Assembly (NCBI RefSeq): GCF_040750475.1
Contig: NZ_JABJVY010000008.1
Span: 1 to 64,000, forward strand
Length of the DNA: 64,000 nucleotides
Direction of reading: 5' to 3'
Origin: Amorphus sp040750475
GTDB lineage: Bacteria > Pseudomonadota > Alphaproteobacteria > Rhizobiales > Amorphaceae
A program made the position numbers and the translations under genes. The notes below the pieces were generated by a model. It was not told the DNA's origin. It saw only the letters and a program-made list of their open reading frames with translations, and did not search any database. Of this stretch, positions 40,061 through 49,139 are shown one piece after another (position 1 is the first letter of the stretch; every line of letters begins with the position of its first letter).

Positions 40061-40372
40061 TCATTCGGCCTGAACGGGCGCCGGACAGAACGCCGCATGC
40101 AGGGCTTCGACCACGGTCAGAACCTCCGGCCGGGTGATGCGATAATATTGCGCCGTCCCCTCGCGCCGGGCTTCCACCAGCCCGTCGGCCCTCAGCCGCA
40201 TGAGCTGCTGGGACATCGGCACCTGAGCAACGCCGAGCTCGCTGCGGAGCTCGGCCACCGACTTTTCCTCGCGCCCAAGCGCGCACAGCACCAACAGCCG
40301 CTGAGGGTGCGACAGGCTGCGCATCAGTTCGGCGGCGTCGCCGGCGGCTGGGATCATGTCCGATACATTCAT
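40061..40372 (-). CDS. ArsR-family regulator of the BigR/SqrR persulfide-sensing type
   Basis: This 103-residue winged-helix repressor has ELMRSLSHPQRLLVLCALGR, VAELRSELGVAQVPMSQQLM and LRADGLVEARREGTAQYYRI. It has exactly two cysteines, Cys30 (LVLCAL) and Cys96 (AAFCP), the positions that form a tetrasulfide bridge in SqrR and BigR when persulfides are present. It lacks the ELCVCDL motif of metal sensors. The divergent gene is a sulfide:quinone oxidoreductase, the expected target. The start may be 40372 or 40357. Confidence 0.88.
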   Translation of the reverse strand: MNVSDMIPAAGDAAELMRSLSHPQRLLVLCALGREEKSVAELRSELGVAQVPMSQQLMRLRADGLVEARREGTAQYYRITRPEVLTVVEALHAAFCPAPVQAE

Positions 40373-40376
40373 GATA

Positions 40377-40405
40377 TTGAATTTATATTCCTTGAATGTT
40401 ATCTG
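40377..40405. promoter_or_regulatory. Putative BigR/SqrR operator and SQR promoter
   Basis: An AT-rich block holds GAAT (40379-40382), ATTC (40387-40390) and GAAT (40394-40397), giving overlapping inverted repeats. On the plus strand TTGAAT (40377-40382) is 17 bases from TATCTG (40400-40405), a possible -35/-10 pair. A repressor bound here would cover the divergent promoters and the regulator's own start. Confidence 0.55.
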
Positions 40406-40574
40406 CAAGTCATGAAGCGCACAGGAGCGATCGCCGGCCGCGATCCGAGGAGCCTGCACCGTTTCGCGCGCGCTTCAACGACAATTGCGAACAATCAACG
40501 ACAGGTCGTGCCGGTGCAAGGAAAGTGAAGCATCGGCATCTCACCAATACAAAGACAGGGATGGAGGAACGGCC

Positions 40575-41867
40575 ATGACAGAGGTCGTCATACTCGGAGC
40601 GGGTCTCGGCGGAGTTATCATGGCCTACGAGATCAAGGAGAAGCTTGGCAAGGCGAGCAAGGTCACCGTCGTCAACGCGGGCCACACCTATACGTTCGTT
40701 CCCTCGAACCCATGGGTGGCCGTTGGCTGGCGCACGCCGGAGGAAGTCTCCGTCGACCTGCGGCCGGTATTCCAGCGCCGGGATATCGAGCTTCGTCCGG
40801 AAGGCGCCAAGCGCGTGCACCCGTCCGAAAACCGGGTGGAGCTCAACGACGGGAGCGATCTCGCCTACGACTATCTGGTGATCGCCACCGGTCCGGACCT
40901 CGCCTTCGACGAAATCGAGGGGCTCGGCCCCCATGGCAACACCCAGTCGGTGTGCCAGCTCGACCACGCCAGCGACGCCAAGGCCGCCTTCGAGACGCTC
41001 GTGAAAAGTCCGGGACCTGTTGTCGTCGGCGCGGTCCAGGGCGCGTCCTGCTTCGGTCCGGCCTACGAGTTCGCCTTCGTGCTCGACACCGCCCTGCGCC
41101 AGGCCAAGGTGCGAGATCAGGTCCCGATGACCTTCGTCACGCCCGAACCCTATGTCGGCCATCTCGGCCTCGACGGCGTAGGCGACACCAAGGGTCTGCT
41201 CGAGAGCGCCATGCGCGAGCACCACATCAAGTGGATCACCAACGCCAAGGTGACGAAGGTCGAAGCCGGCACGATGCACGTCGAAGAGGTCGACGAGCAG
41301 GGCGCCACCAAGACGACCCACGAGCTGCCCTTCGCCTACTCCATGCTGTTGCCCGCCTTTCGCGGCGTTCCGGCGGTCAGCGGGATCGACGGCCTGACCA
41401 ATCCGCGCGGCTTCGTGCTGATCGACAAATATCAGCGCAATCCGGCGTTCCCGAACGTGTTCGCCATCGGCGTGTGCGTGGCGATCCCGCCGGTAGGCAA
41501 GACGCCGCTGGCTGTCGGCGTTCCGAAAACCGGCTTCATGATCGAATCCATGGTGACGGCAACCGCCGCCAACATCGCAAGTCTGGTCAACGGCGAAGCT
41601 CCCCGTGCGGTGGCGACATGGAACGCGGTCTGCCTTGCCGATTTCGGCGACGATGGGATCGCCTTTGTGGCCCAGCCGCAAATCCCGCCGCGCAACGTCA
41701 ACTGGTCGTCCCAAGGCCGCTGGGTCCACGCCGCCAAGATCGGCTTTGAGAAATACTTCCTGCACAAGGTTCGGCAGGGCAAGAGCGAGACCTTCTACGA
41801 GAATCTCGCCCTCGACATCCTGGGAGTGAAGAAGCTCAAGGACATCCACATCGAGTCTGCCGAGTGA
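40575..41867 (+). CDS. Sulfide:quinone oxidoreductase (SQR)-type flavoprotein
   Basis: This 430-residue FAD protein of the disulfide reductase fold has the dinucleotide loop VVILGAGLGGVIMAYEI, the second motif LVIATGPDLAFDEIEGL, and FAIGVCVAIPPVGKTPLAVG near the quinone end. Three cysteines occupy the SQR positions: Cys127, Cys159 (QGASCFGP) and Cys301 (IGVC). SQR oxidises sulfide to polysulfide or persulfide and feeds electrons to quinone at the inner membrane. GGAGG precedes the start. It leads an operon-like run with a DUF2892 protein and an RND pair, divergent from the BigR-type gene. Confidence 0.92.
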   Translation: MTEVVILGAGLGGVIMAYEIKEKLGKASKVTVVNAGHTYTFVPSNPWVAVGWRTPEEVSVDLRPVFQRRDIELRPEGAKRVHPSENRVELNDGSDLAYDYLVIATGPDLAFDEIEGLGPHGNTQSVCQLDHASDAKAAFETLVKSPGPVVVGAVQGASCFGPAYEFAFVLDTALRQAKVRDQVPMTFVTPEPYVGHLGLDGVGDTKGLLESAMREHHIKWITNAKVTKVEAGTMHVEEVDEQGATKTTHELPFAYSMLLPAFRGVPAVSGIDGLTNPRGFVLIDKYQRNPAFPNVFAIGVCVAIPPVGKTPLAVGVPKTGFMIESMVTATAANIASLVNGEAPRAVATWNAVCLADFGDDGIAFVAQPQIPPRNVNWSSQGRWVHAAKIGFEKYFLHKVRQGKSETFYENLALDILGVKKLKDIHIESAE

Positions 41868-41907
41868 GCCAAGCACCCCTCATTCCGCCATCTATTGGAG
41901 ACTTTAA

Positions 41908-42111
41908 ATGACTGTCGATCGTGCCGTCATGATGTTTGCGGGGATCATGATCCTCGTGTCGCTCGCGCTGGGCGTCTATGTCTCGCCCTACTGGTTCCTG
42001 CTGACCGCCTTCGTCGGGCTCAACCTGATGCAGGCGTCCGTCACCGGCTTCTGCCCGGCGGCAATCTTCTTCAAGAAGCTGGGCATCAAGACCGGCTGCG
42101 CGTTCCAGTAA
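41908..42111 (+). CDS. DUF2892 (YgaP-like) small membrane protein
   Basis: This 67-residue protein has two helices (MMFAGIMILVSLALGVYV and WFLLTAFVGLNLMQASVTGF), followed by CPAAIFFKKLGIKTGCAFQ. It matches the C-terminal membrane part of the YgaP rhodanese. Two cysteines flank the last segment. Such proteins recur in BigR/SqrR-controlled sulfide loci. It lies 40 bases after SQR and precedes the RND genes. A role in moving or sensing reactive sulfur is an inference. Confidence 0.9.
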   Translation: MTVDRAVMMFAGIMILVSLALGVYVSPYWFLLTAFVGLNLMQASVTGFCPAAIFFKKLGIKTGCAFQ

Positions 42112-42251
42112 CCGGACCGACCGCGGATCCAGGTCGGGGTTCGCGGCTCTTTGTCCTTTCACGTCTTCGTCCGCTGGCCGGCGCCTTGCCGGCCGTTTCC
42201 CTCCAAGCCGATGACGGTCGTCCCGACGTCGGCCTGAGCTCCGAGTTCGTC

Positions 42252-43256
42252 ATGGTCCGCGCCCCACTTCTCCTTCTCGGTCTCCTCGCCGTCGCGGCCG
42301 CCACACCGGCTGCCGCCGCCGACTTCCTCGTCGAGCCGGTCACGGTGCCGGAATACAAGGCCGTCTACGGCCAGGTCGAAAGCCGGACGATCACGCCGGC
42401 GCGCGCCCGGATCGGCGGGACCATCCAGGAGGTCCGCATCTCCGAAGGCGACATCGTCAAGAAGGACGAAGTCGTGGCGATCGTCGTCGACGAAAAGATC
42501 GCGCTGGAAATGGCGGCGGCGGACGCCCGCATCATGGCGCTCGATTCCCAGATGGAAAACGCCAAGACCGATCTGGACCGCGCCAAGCAACTCCTCGATC
42601 GCGGCGTCGCGGCCCAAAGCCGGTTCGACCAGGCCCAGACCGCCTACAACGTCGTGGTCCATCAGGTCGCCGCCGCCCAGGCCGAAAAGCAGGTGATCGA
42701 AGAGCGTGCCAACGAGGGCGACGTCCTGGCTCCCACCGACGGCCGCGTGCTGACCGTGCCGGTGACCGTGGGCGCCGTCGTGCTCGCCGGCGAGGAGATC
42801 GCGCGGATTGCCAGCGGCGGCTACTTCCTGCGCCTGTCGCTGCCGGAACGTCACGCCGCGGAGATCGAGGAAGGCCAGACCGTACAGATCGGCAAGCGCG
42901 GCCTGTCGGCCCGCGCGGCGGTCGAGGCGGGCGCGGCCACCACCGGGCGCGTTGCCAAGGTCTATCCGGAAATCAACGACGGCCGGGTCGTGGCCGACGT
43001 CGAGGTGGCCTCGCTGGGCGACTACTTCGTCAACGAGCGCACGCTGGTGCGCATGCCGGTCGGCAAGCGCACCGTGATCGCGGTTCCTCGCGAGGCGCTG
43101 AAGACCGTGCATGGCATCGACTATGTCCGCATCAAGACCGAGAGCGGCGAACAGGACGTCGCCGTCATCATCGGCGAGCCGGTCACCATCGAAGGCGAGG
43201 ATCGGGTCGAGGTTCTGACCGGGCTGAACGCCGGCGACACGGTGATCCTGCCATGA
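42252..43256 (+). CDS. RND efflux periplasmic adaptor (membrane fusion) protein
   Basis: The product has 334 residues with a signal peptide (APLLLLGLLAVAAATPAAAA). It has two lipoyl halves (RARIGGTIQEVRISEGDIVK and ANEGDVLAPTDGRVLTVPVT) around a helical hairpin (about 75-140), then a beta-barrel and membrane-proximal domain. The stop overlaps the start of the RND pump (ATGA). It follows the DUF2892 gene by 140 bases. No outer-membrane channel gene is nearby, so a shared TolC-type protein would be needed. Confidence 0.9.
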   Translation: MVRAPLLLLGLLAVAAATPAAAADFLVEPVTVPEYKAVYGQVESRTITPARARIGGTIQEVRISEGDIVKKDEVVAIVVDEKIALEMAAADARIMALDSQMENAKTDLDRAKQLLDRGVAAQSRFDQAQTAYNVVVHQVAAAQAEKQVIEERANEGDVLAPTDGRVLTVPVTVGAVVLAGEEIARIASGGYFLRLSLPERHAAEIEEGQTVQIGKRGLSARAAVEAGAATTGRVAKVYPEINDGRVVADVEVASLGDYFVNERTLVRMPVGKRTVIAVPREALKTVHGIDYVRIKTESGEQDVAVIIGEPVTIEGEDRVEVLTGLNAGDTVILP

Positions 43257-46200
43257 AGCTCGGCATTGCAGGCGGCCTGACCAAGGCCTTCATCACCTCC
43301 CCGCTGACCCCGCTGTTCCTGCTCGCCTCGTTCGCGCTCGGCATCGTCGCGCTGATGACGCTGCCGCGCGAGGAGGAGCCGCAGATCTCCGTGCCGATGG
43401 TGGAAATCCACGTCCAGGCCAACGGCCTGAAGGCGGAAGATGCCGCCAAGCTCGTGACCGAGCCGCTTGAGACCATCATCAAGAGCATCGATGGCGTCGA
43501 GCATGTCTATTCGCGCACCCAGGACGACGGCGCCGTCGTGCTCGCCCGCTTTTTGGTGGGCACGAGCCAGGACGCGGCCATCCTGCGCGTGCACGAGAAG
43601 ATCCGCGCCAACATGGACCAGATCCCGGTCGGGATCCCGGAGCCGCTGATCGTCGGCCATGGCATCGACGACGTTGCGATCGTCGTGGTCACGCTGTCGC
43701 CCAAGCCGGAAGCCGCCGGACGCTGGACCGAGAACGGCCTCACCCGGGTCGCCCGCGAACTGCAGATCGAGATGGCGAAGCTGGCGGATGTGGGGCTCAC
43801 CTACATCGTCGGCGAGCAGCCGGAGGAGCTGCGCGTCGAGCCGGACCCGGAAAAGCTCTCGCTCTACGGCATCACCCTGCAGCAGCTTGCCCAGAAGATC
43901 TCCGGGGCCAACCAGTCGGTGCAGATCGGCTTGGTGCGCGAAAACCAGGAACAGCGCGCCCTGGTCGCCGGCCAGACGCTGCAGACCGGGCCGGAGATCG
44001 GCAATCTGTTCCTGACCGCCCGAGACGGCCGTCCGGTCTATGTCCGCGACGTGGCCGACGTGACGCTCGCCACCTCCTCCAACGAGGTGCACGTCAGCGA
44101 CGTCCAGGTCGACGGCGGCGACCAGCTTGTCCGCGTTCCCGCCGTGTCCCTGGCCATCGCCAAACGGCCGGGAACCAACGCCGTCGTGATCTCCGAGCAG
44201 ATCCTGCACCGGCTGGAACTGATGCGGGGCCAGATCCTGCCCGACGACATCGACGTCACCATCACCCGCAACTACGGAGAATCGGCCAACGAGAAGGCCA
44301 ACGAGCTCCTGTTCCATCTCGCCCTCGCCACGATCTCGATCGTCGCCCTGATCGCGATCGCGATCGGCTGGCGGGAGGCGATGGTGACGCTGGTGGTGAT
44401 CCCGACCACGATCCTGCTCACCCTCTTCGCCGCCAATATCATGGGCTACACCATCAACCGGGTGAGCCTGTTCGCGCTGATCTTTTCCATCGGCATCCTG
44501 GTCGACGACGCCATCGTGGTGATCGAGAACATCTCCCGCCATTGGGCGATGCGAGACGGGCGGCCGCGGGTTCAGGCAGCGATCGAAGCGGTGGCGGAAG
44601 TCGGCAACCCGACCATCGTCGCCACCCTCACCGTGATCGCGGCCCTGTTGCCGATGCTGTTCGTCTCCGGACTGATGGGGCCCTACATGGCGCCGATCCC
44701 CGCCAATGCCTCGGCGGCGATGGTGTTCTCCTTCTTCGTCGCCGTGGTGCTGACGCCCTGGCTGATGATGAAGTTCGGACCGAAGGTGCCCCACGGCCAC
44801 GGCGGTGGGGTCGAAGGCGGCCACGGCACGGTCGGCGGGCTCGGCCGCGCCTATATCGCGGTCGCCCGGCCGATCATCAAACAGCGCTGGCGGGCCTGGA
44901 CCTTCCTGCTTCTCGTCGGCGTGGCGACGCTCGCCTCCATGGGGCTCATCTACACCAAGGACGTGACCGTCAAGCTTTTGCCGTTCGACAACAAGACGGA
45001 GCTGCAGGTGGTGGTCGACCTGCCGGAAGGCTCGTCCGTGGAGGACACCAACCGGACGCTGCAACTCGTGACCGACCGGCTCGCCGACCTGCCGGAGGCT
45101 ATGTCGTTCCAGACCTATGCCGGTACCTCCGCGCCGTTCAACTTCAACGGCCTGGTGCGGCAATACTATTTACGCACCCAGCCGCAGATGGGCGACGTCC
45201 AGGTCAACCTGGTTCCGAAGGAGGAGCGCGACCGCACCAGCCACGACGTGGCGCTCGACATCCGCGAGCGGCTGAAAGGGCTCGACGTACCCGCAGGCAC
45301 CACCTTGAAGGTGGTGGAGCCGCCGCCCGGCCCGCCGGTGCTGGCGACCCTGCTCGCCGAGATCTACGGCCCCGATCCCGAAATCCGCCGCCAAGTCGCC
45401 ACCAAGGTCCGCGAGGCGTTCGAAAGCGTGCCCTTCGTGGTCGACGTGGACGATTCCTTCGGCACGCCGGCCGAACGCGTCCGGATCGCGATCGACCAGG
45501 AGAACCTGGAATATTATCGGGTCGAGCAGGGCGACGTGTACAACACCGTCTCCTCGCTGTTCGGCGGCCAGACCGTGGGCTACTCCCACCGCGGCGGCGG
45601 GCGCCAGCCGATCCCGATCACGGTGGCGCTGCCGAAGAGCGAGAAGGTGGTGGACGAGCGCACGCTGGCAACGCCGGTGGCGGCAAATGCCCTGCCCGGC
45701 GACCGCTCGATCGTCGAGCTCGGCGACGTGGTGGAAGTTCAACGCGAGCCGGCCTCGTTCCCGATCTTCCGCCACAACGGCCGGCCGGCGGAAATGGTGC
45801 AGGCGGAGCTTGCCGGCGAATTCGAGGCCCCGATCTACGGCATGCTCGCCGTGCAGGACGCCATCGACGCCATGGACTGGGGCGATCTGCCGAAGCCGGT
45901 GATCAAGCTGCACGGCCAGCCGGAGGACGAAACCCATCCGACCCTTCTGTGGGATGGCGAATGGGAGGTTACCTGGGTGACCTTCCGCGACATGGGCGCG
46001 GCCTTCGGTGTGGCGATCCTGGGGATCTACATCCTTGTGGTCGCCCAGTTCGGCTCGTTCAAGCTGCCGCTGGTCATCCTGACGCCAATCCCGCTGACGC
46101 TGATCGGCATCATGATCGGCCACTGGATCTTCCATGCGCCGTTCACGGCCACGTCGATGATCGGCTTCATCGCGCTCGCCGGCATCATCGTGCGCAACTC

Positions 46201-46483
46201 CATCCTGCTGGCCGATTTCATCCGTCATGCCCGCGCGCCGGAGCGGCCGCTGCTCGACGTGCTGCTGGAGGCGGGCGCGATCCGCTTCAAGCCGATCCTG
46301 CTGACCGCCTTGGCGGCGATGATCGGCGCGGCGGTGATCCTGGCCGATCCGATCTTCCAGGGGCTCGCGATCTCACTCCTGTTCGGGCTGGCCTCGTCGA
46401 CGCTGCTGACGGTGCTGGTGATCCCGGCGATCTACGTCGCGCTGCGCGGCGGCAAGGACCCGGCGACGACCCCGTCGGCCTGA
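43253..46483 (+). CDS. RND-family efflux pump (inner-membrane permease)
   Basis: The product has 1076 residues in the standard layout of 12 helices and two large periplasmic loops. Helix 4 carries the proton-relay Asp pair in FSIGILVDDAIVVIENISRH. Other landmarks are GWREAMVTLVVIPTTILLTL, IVATLTVIAALLPMLFVSGL, PLVILTPIPLTLIGIMIGHW and RFKPILLTALAAMIGAAVIL. A His/Gly-rich loop (GHGGGVEGGHGTVGG) lies in the cytoplasmic linker between the halves. It is more like hydrophobe/amphiphile or uncharacterised RND pumps than heavy-metal CzcA types. Position in an SQR operon suggests export of sulfur-related toxic species, an inference. Confidence 0.92.
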   Translation: MKLGIAGGLTKAFITSPLTPLFLLASFALGIVALMTLPREEEPQISVPMVEIHVQANGLKAEDAAKLVTEPLETIIKSIDGVEHVYSRTQDDGAVVLARFLVGTSQDAAILRVHEKIRANMDQIPVGIPEPLIVGHGIDDVAIVVVTLSPKPEAAGRWTENGLTRVARELQIEMAKLADVGLTYIVGEQPEELRVEPDPEKLSLYGITLQQLAQKISGANQSVQIGLVRENQEQRALVAGQTLQTGPEIGNLFLTARDGRPVYVRDVADVTLATSSNEVHVSDVQVDGGDQLVRVPAVSLAIAKRPGTNAVVISEQILHRLELMRGQILPDDIDVTITRNYGESANEKANELLFHLALATISIVALIAIAIGWREAMVTLVVIPTTILLTLFAANIMGYTINRVSLFALIFSIGILVDDAIVVIENISRHWAMRDGRPRVQAAIEAVAEVGNPTIVATLTVIAALLPMLFVSGLMGPYMAPIPANASAAMVFSFFVAVVLTPWLMMKFGPKVPHGHGGGVEGGHGTVGGLGRAYIAVARPIIKQRWRAWTFLLLVGVATLASMGLIYTKDVTVKLLPFDNKTELQVVVDLPEGSSVEDTNRTLQLVTDRLADLPEAMSFQTYAGTSAPFNFNGLVRQYYLRTQPQMGDVQVNLVPKEERDRTSHDVALDIRERLKGLDVPAGTTLKVVEPPPGPPVLATLLAEIYGPDPEIRRQVATKVREAFESVPFVVDVDDSFGTPAERVRIAIDQENLEYYRVEQGDVYNTVSSLFGGQTVGYSHRGGGRQPIPITVALPKSEKVVDERTLATPVAANALPGDRSIVELGDVVEVQREPASFPIFRHNGRPAEMVQAELAGEFEAPIYGMLAVQDAIDAMDWGDLPKPVIKLHGQPEDETHPTLLWDGEWEVTWVTFRDMGAAFGVAILGIYILVVAQFGSFKLPLVILTPIPLTLIGIMIGHWIFHAPFTATSMIGFIALAGIIVRNSILLADFIRHARAPERPLLDVLLEAGAIRFKPILLTALAAMIGAAVILADPIFQGLAISLLFGLASSTLLTVLVIPAIYVALRGGKDPATTPSA

Positions 46484-46558
46484 GCCACACATGCGATCGA
46501 CCCGGTGTGGGCCGGTCGCTAAGCGCGGACGGTGAGGCCGTGCGCCCCCAAAAACGAA

Positions 46559-46594
46559 ACGGCCCGGACATCGGGGTGGCGATGTCCGGGCCGT
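46559..46594. terminator. Strong bidirectional terminator, 15-bp perfect stem
   Basis: ACGGCCCGGACATCG pairs exactly with CGATGTCCGGGCCGT around a GGGTGG loop. It lies between the stops of the convergent RND and chemoreceptor genes. On the minus strand it is followed by TTCGTTTTTGG, giving the leftward gene a T-rich tail. Confidence 0.93.
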
Positions 46595-46620
46595 CCGTCC
46601 TGGGACGTCGCCTTGGGGGG

Positions 46621-48276
46621 CTATGCGACGTCTTTCAGGAACCGGTCGACGACGGTGCGCAGCTCTTCGGTCTGGCCGGCCACACTGGTGGAGGCGGTCT
46701 CCACGCGGGCCGCCGCTTGCGAGGTCTGGCCTGCGACCTCGGTGACACCGGAGATCCGCTCGGCCGCGTCGCGGGTGCCGGAGGCGGCTTCCGCCACGTT
46801 GCGGGTGATGTCGCCAGTGGCCTGGCCCTGCTGGCCGACCGCGGCGGCGATCGCATTGGTGCAGCCGATCACGTCCTCCATGATGTCGCTGATTGCCTGG
46901 ATCGCAGTGACCGCATCGTTGGTCGACGTCTGGATGGCGCCGACCTGGGCGGAGATCTCCTCGGTCGCCTTGGAGGTCTGGCTCGCCAGCGTCTTCACCT
47001 CGGCCGCCACGATCGCGAAGCCGCGCCCATGTTCGCCTGCGCGTGCCGCCTCGATGGTGGCGTTGAGGGCAAGCAGGTTGGTCTGGGCGGCGATGTCGGA
47101 AATCAGTTCCACCACTTCGCCGATCTTCTGGGCGGCCTCGGCCAGCCCAGAAATGGTCTCGTTGGTGGCGCGGGTGCCTTGCGAGGCGCGGGCGACCACC
47201 TCGTTGGTGTCGGCCACCTGTCGACCGATCTCGCCGATCGACGCGGCAAGCTCTTCGGAGGCGGAGGCCACGTTCTGGACGTTGTCGGACGCCTGCCGGG
47301 ATGCCAATGCCGCGCCGGAGGCTCCGCCGGTGGCGTTTTCGGCGTAGCTCATCAGCGACGACGCGGTCGACAGCATCGTTTCCATGTTGACGCCGATCTG
47401 GCCGAGAAGGCCCTGGATCTGGACCCGGAAGTCGGCAATCAACCGGTCGGTGCGCTCCTGTCGGGCAATCTGCTCGCGCTGGGACCGCTCCTGGTCCGCC
47501 GCCAGACGCTGCCGCTCGATCGCATTGTCGCGGAACACCGCGACCGCCCGCGCCATGTCGCCGATTTCGTCGCGCCGTTCGGTGCCGATGAGCGCGAACG
47601 CCGTGTCTCCGGACGCAAGCTTGTTCATGGTGGCGAGCACGCCGGCGATCGGACGGCTCATCCAGCGGCGCATGGCGAAGTCGATCAGAAAGGCCACGAT
47701 GATCGCGATCAGCAGGGCCTCACCGACATTCAGGAACGACCGGTTGCGCAGCGCAGCCCAGGCCGCGCTGTTGTCCCAGACGATCACGGCGCTGCCGATC
47801 ACCTGCTTGTCCGCGCCAAAGTGCACCGGCGCGGCGGTGACATGAAACGCGCCGTCGACCCGGTTCGCGCCGTCGCTGTCGGCCAACGCTTCGCCCGCGA
47901 CCGCCTTCGCGACGTCCGCCTTGCCGGCATTGCCGGCTGCCGCGATCAACGCGCCATCGGTGTCGATCGCCGCCACATAGACCGCGTGCATCGAAACGTC
48001 GGACAGAAGGACGTCGGCGGTCGCCGCGACGGCATCGGCCTTCTTGAAGCGGACGGCGCCGGAAAGCTGGCCCGCGAGCAGCGCGGTGAGCTGATCGTGC
48101 ATGACCAGCAGATCAGCCTGTTTGCGGCCCGCTTCGTTGGAATAGTTGAGGACGGTCGTGCACATGAAGCCGAACGCAACGGCAGCGAAGACCACAAGCG
48201 CGACACGGGTCCTCAGCGACGTCTTTCGCGAGGTGCGCGCGATGCCCGCATCCTGCTTGATTTCACCGGACATCAT
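46621..48276 (-). CDS. Methyl-accepting chemotaxis protein with a periplasmic Cache-like sensor
   Basis: This 551-residue receptor has TM1 (TRVALVVFAAVAFGFMCTTV), a periplasmic domain (about 50-170) with the single-Cache pattern (SMHAVYVAAIDTDGALIAAA, VIGSAVIVWDNS), and TM2 (LNVGEALLIAIIVAFLIDFA). A HAMP domain (RPIAGVLATMNKLASGDTAF) and the signalling tip IAAQTNLLALNATIEAARAG follow. GGAG lies just before the start; the next codon is also ATG. The gene upstream on the same strand encodes a stand-alone periplasmic Cache protein 51 bases away. A strong terminator follows the stop. Confidence 0.94.
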   Translation of the reverse strand: MMSGEIKQDAGIARTSRKTSLRTRVALVVFAAVAFGFMCTTVLNYSNEAGRKQADLLVMHDQLTALLAGQLSGAVRFKKADAVAATADVLLSDVSMHAVYVAAIDTDGALIAAAGNAGKADVAKAVAGEALADSDGANRVDGAFHVTAAPVHFGADKQVIGSAVIVWDNSAAWAALRNRSFLNVGEALLIAIIVAFLIDFAMRRWMSRPIAGVLATMNKLASGDTAFALIGTERRDEIGDMARAVAVFRDNAIERQRLAADQERSQREQIARQERTDRLIADFRVQIQGLLGQIGVNMETMLSTASSLMSYAENATGGASGAALASRQASDNVQNVASASEELAASIGEIGRQVADTNEVVARASQGTRATNETISGLAEAAQKIGEVVELISDIAAQTNLLALNATIEAARAGEHGRGFAIVAAEVKTLASQTSKATEEISAQVGAIQTSTNDAVTAIQAISDIMEDVIGCTNAIAAAVGQQGQATGDITRNVAEAASGTRDAAERISGVTEVAGQTSQAAARVETASTSVAGQTEELRTVVDRFLKDVA

Positions 48277-48327
48277 GTCACTCCGTGCTTCGGTTTCTGG
48301 ACGGGGTAAAACAGGTGGTCGCCGCGC

Positions 48328-48897
48328 TTACTGGAGATATTCGACGTTGACGCCGATGGTGAGCGCTCCGATCACCTCGCCATTGTCGACGACCGGCATG
48401 GAGACCTGGCTCTGATAGGTCTGGGAGGATTCGTCGAATTCGATGTCGGAGATGTGCAGGGAGCCGGCGCCCTTACCGAAGGTCTCCTGCCACTTGGCTT
48501 CGTCGCCCTGCCAATAGTCCGACGTCACGTCGCTCTGGGCCACGTTCAGGCCCTTGGCGTCCATGACGAAGATTTCGGTATAGAGGCCGGAGGACGAGTC
48601 CTTCTTTGCCAGGAGGAACGCGGACGCCGGCCGCGCGAGCATCGCATCGATCGTCGGCCGCTCGGCCGCGCCGACCTCTTCGCGCCAACGGCTGTCGGCC
48701 GCGTCGATCATGGCCTGATCGTATCCGCCGGTCTCGGCGTTCTGGGCTTTCACGGCGGCGATCACTTCCGGTGCGGAGGCAATGGAGGCCACTTCCGTGA
48801 TCGCAAGCGCTTTGAGAGGAGCGTCGAACTCGTTCGCGAGCGCCAGCGAGACGAGGCCGGCGAGGATGCACAATCCGGACAGGAGCGAGCGGGTCAT
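48328..48897 (-). CDS. Stand-alone periplasmic Cache/PDC-type sensor protein
   Basis: This 189-residue protein has a signal peptide (LSGLCILAGLVSLALANEFD) and no later membrane helix. The rest reads as one Cache domain: helical start (ALAITEVASIASAPEVIAAV), SGLYTEIFVMDAKGLNVAQS, then the loop DVTSDYWQGDEAKWQETFGK, then SQVSMPVVDNGEVIGALTIG. Such modules normally form the outer part of receptors. Here it is secreted alone and co-transcribed with a chemoreceptor, so it may be a ligand-binding helper. Homologues are sometimes annotated as PDC sensor domain-containing proteins. Confidence 0.85.
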   Translation of the reverse strand: MTRSLLSGLCILAGLVSLALANEFDAPLKALAITEVASIASAPEVIAAVKAQNAETGGYDQAMIDAADSRWREEVGAAERPTIDAMLARPASAFLLAKKDSSSGLYTEIFVMDAKGLNVAQSDVTSDYWQGDEAKWQETFGKGAGSLHISDIEFDESSQTYQSQVSMPVVDNGEVIGALTIGVNVEYLQ

Positions 48898-49139
48898 CAG
48901 AGGATTCCTTGGTCTGGAGGCTATTGGCGAATTTGCTTCTTTTCCTGGCTAACGGGGCGGGCTTGCACGAAGCTTGGCAAACAAAGACGGTCCGGCCTCT
49001 ACCGAAGATCGAATTGGTCGCAGCCCTGGCGAGGGGCTCGCCGATTTCCCTTGGCTCGGAGATCGGTTAGACTTTGCCTCCCGTGCCCCGGCCGCTGCCG
49101 TGGGCACGGTCCGGCTCTTGATCGACAGAGGTTATCGCA
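48898..49139. other. Divergent intergenic region
   Basis: It contains promoters for the Cache/chemoreceptor pair and for the DUF5132-like gene. No clear motif or small gene was recognised. Confidence 0.3.

Noticed and set aside
43121..45163. 680-codon minus-strand frame antisense to the RND pump
   Set aside because: It has low-complexity D/H/G/R-rich sequence and no motif; the RND gene on the other strand is unmistakable.
44542..48309. Open reading frame of about 1255 codons on the plus strand
   Set aside because: It lies in another frame of the RND pump and then antisense to a chemoreceptor. The product is Arg/Gly-rich with no domain, typical of shadow frames in GC-rich DNA.
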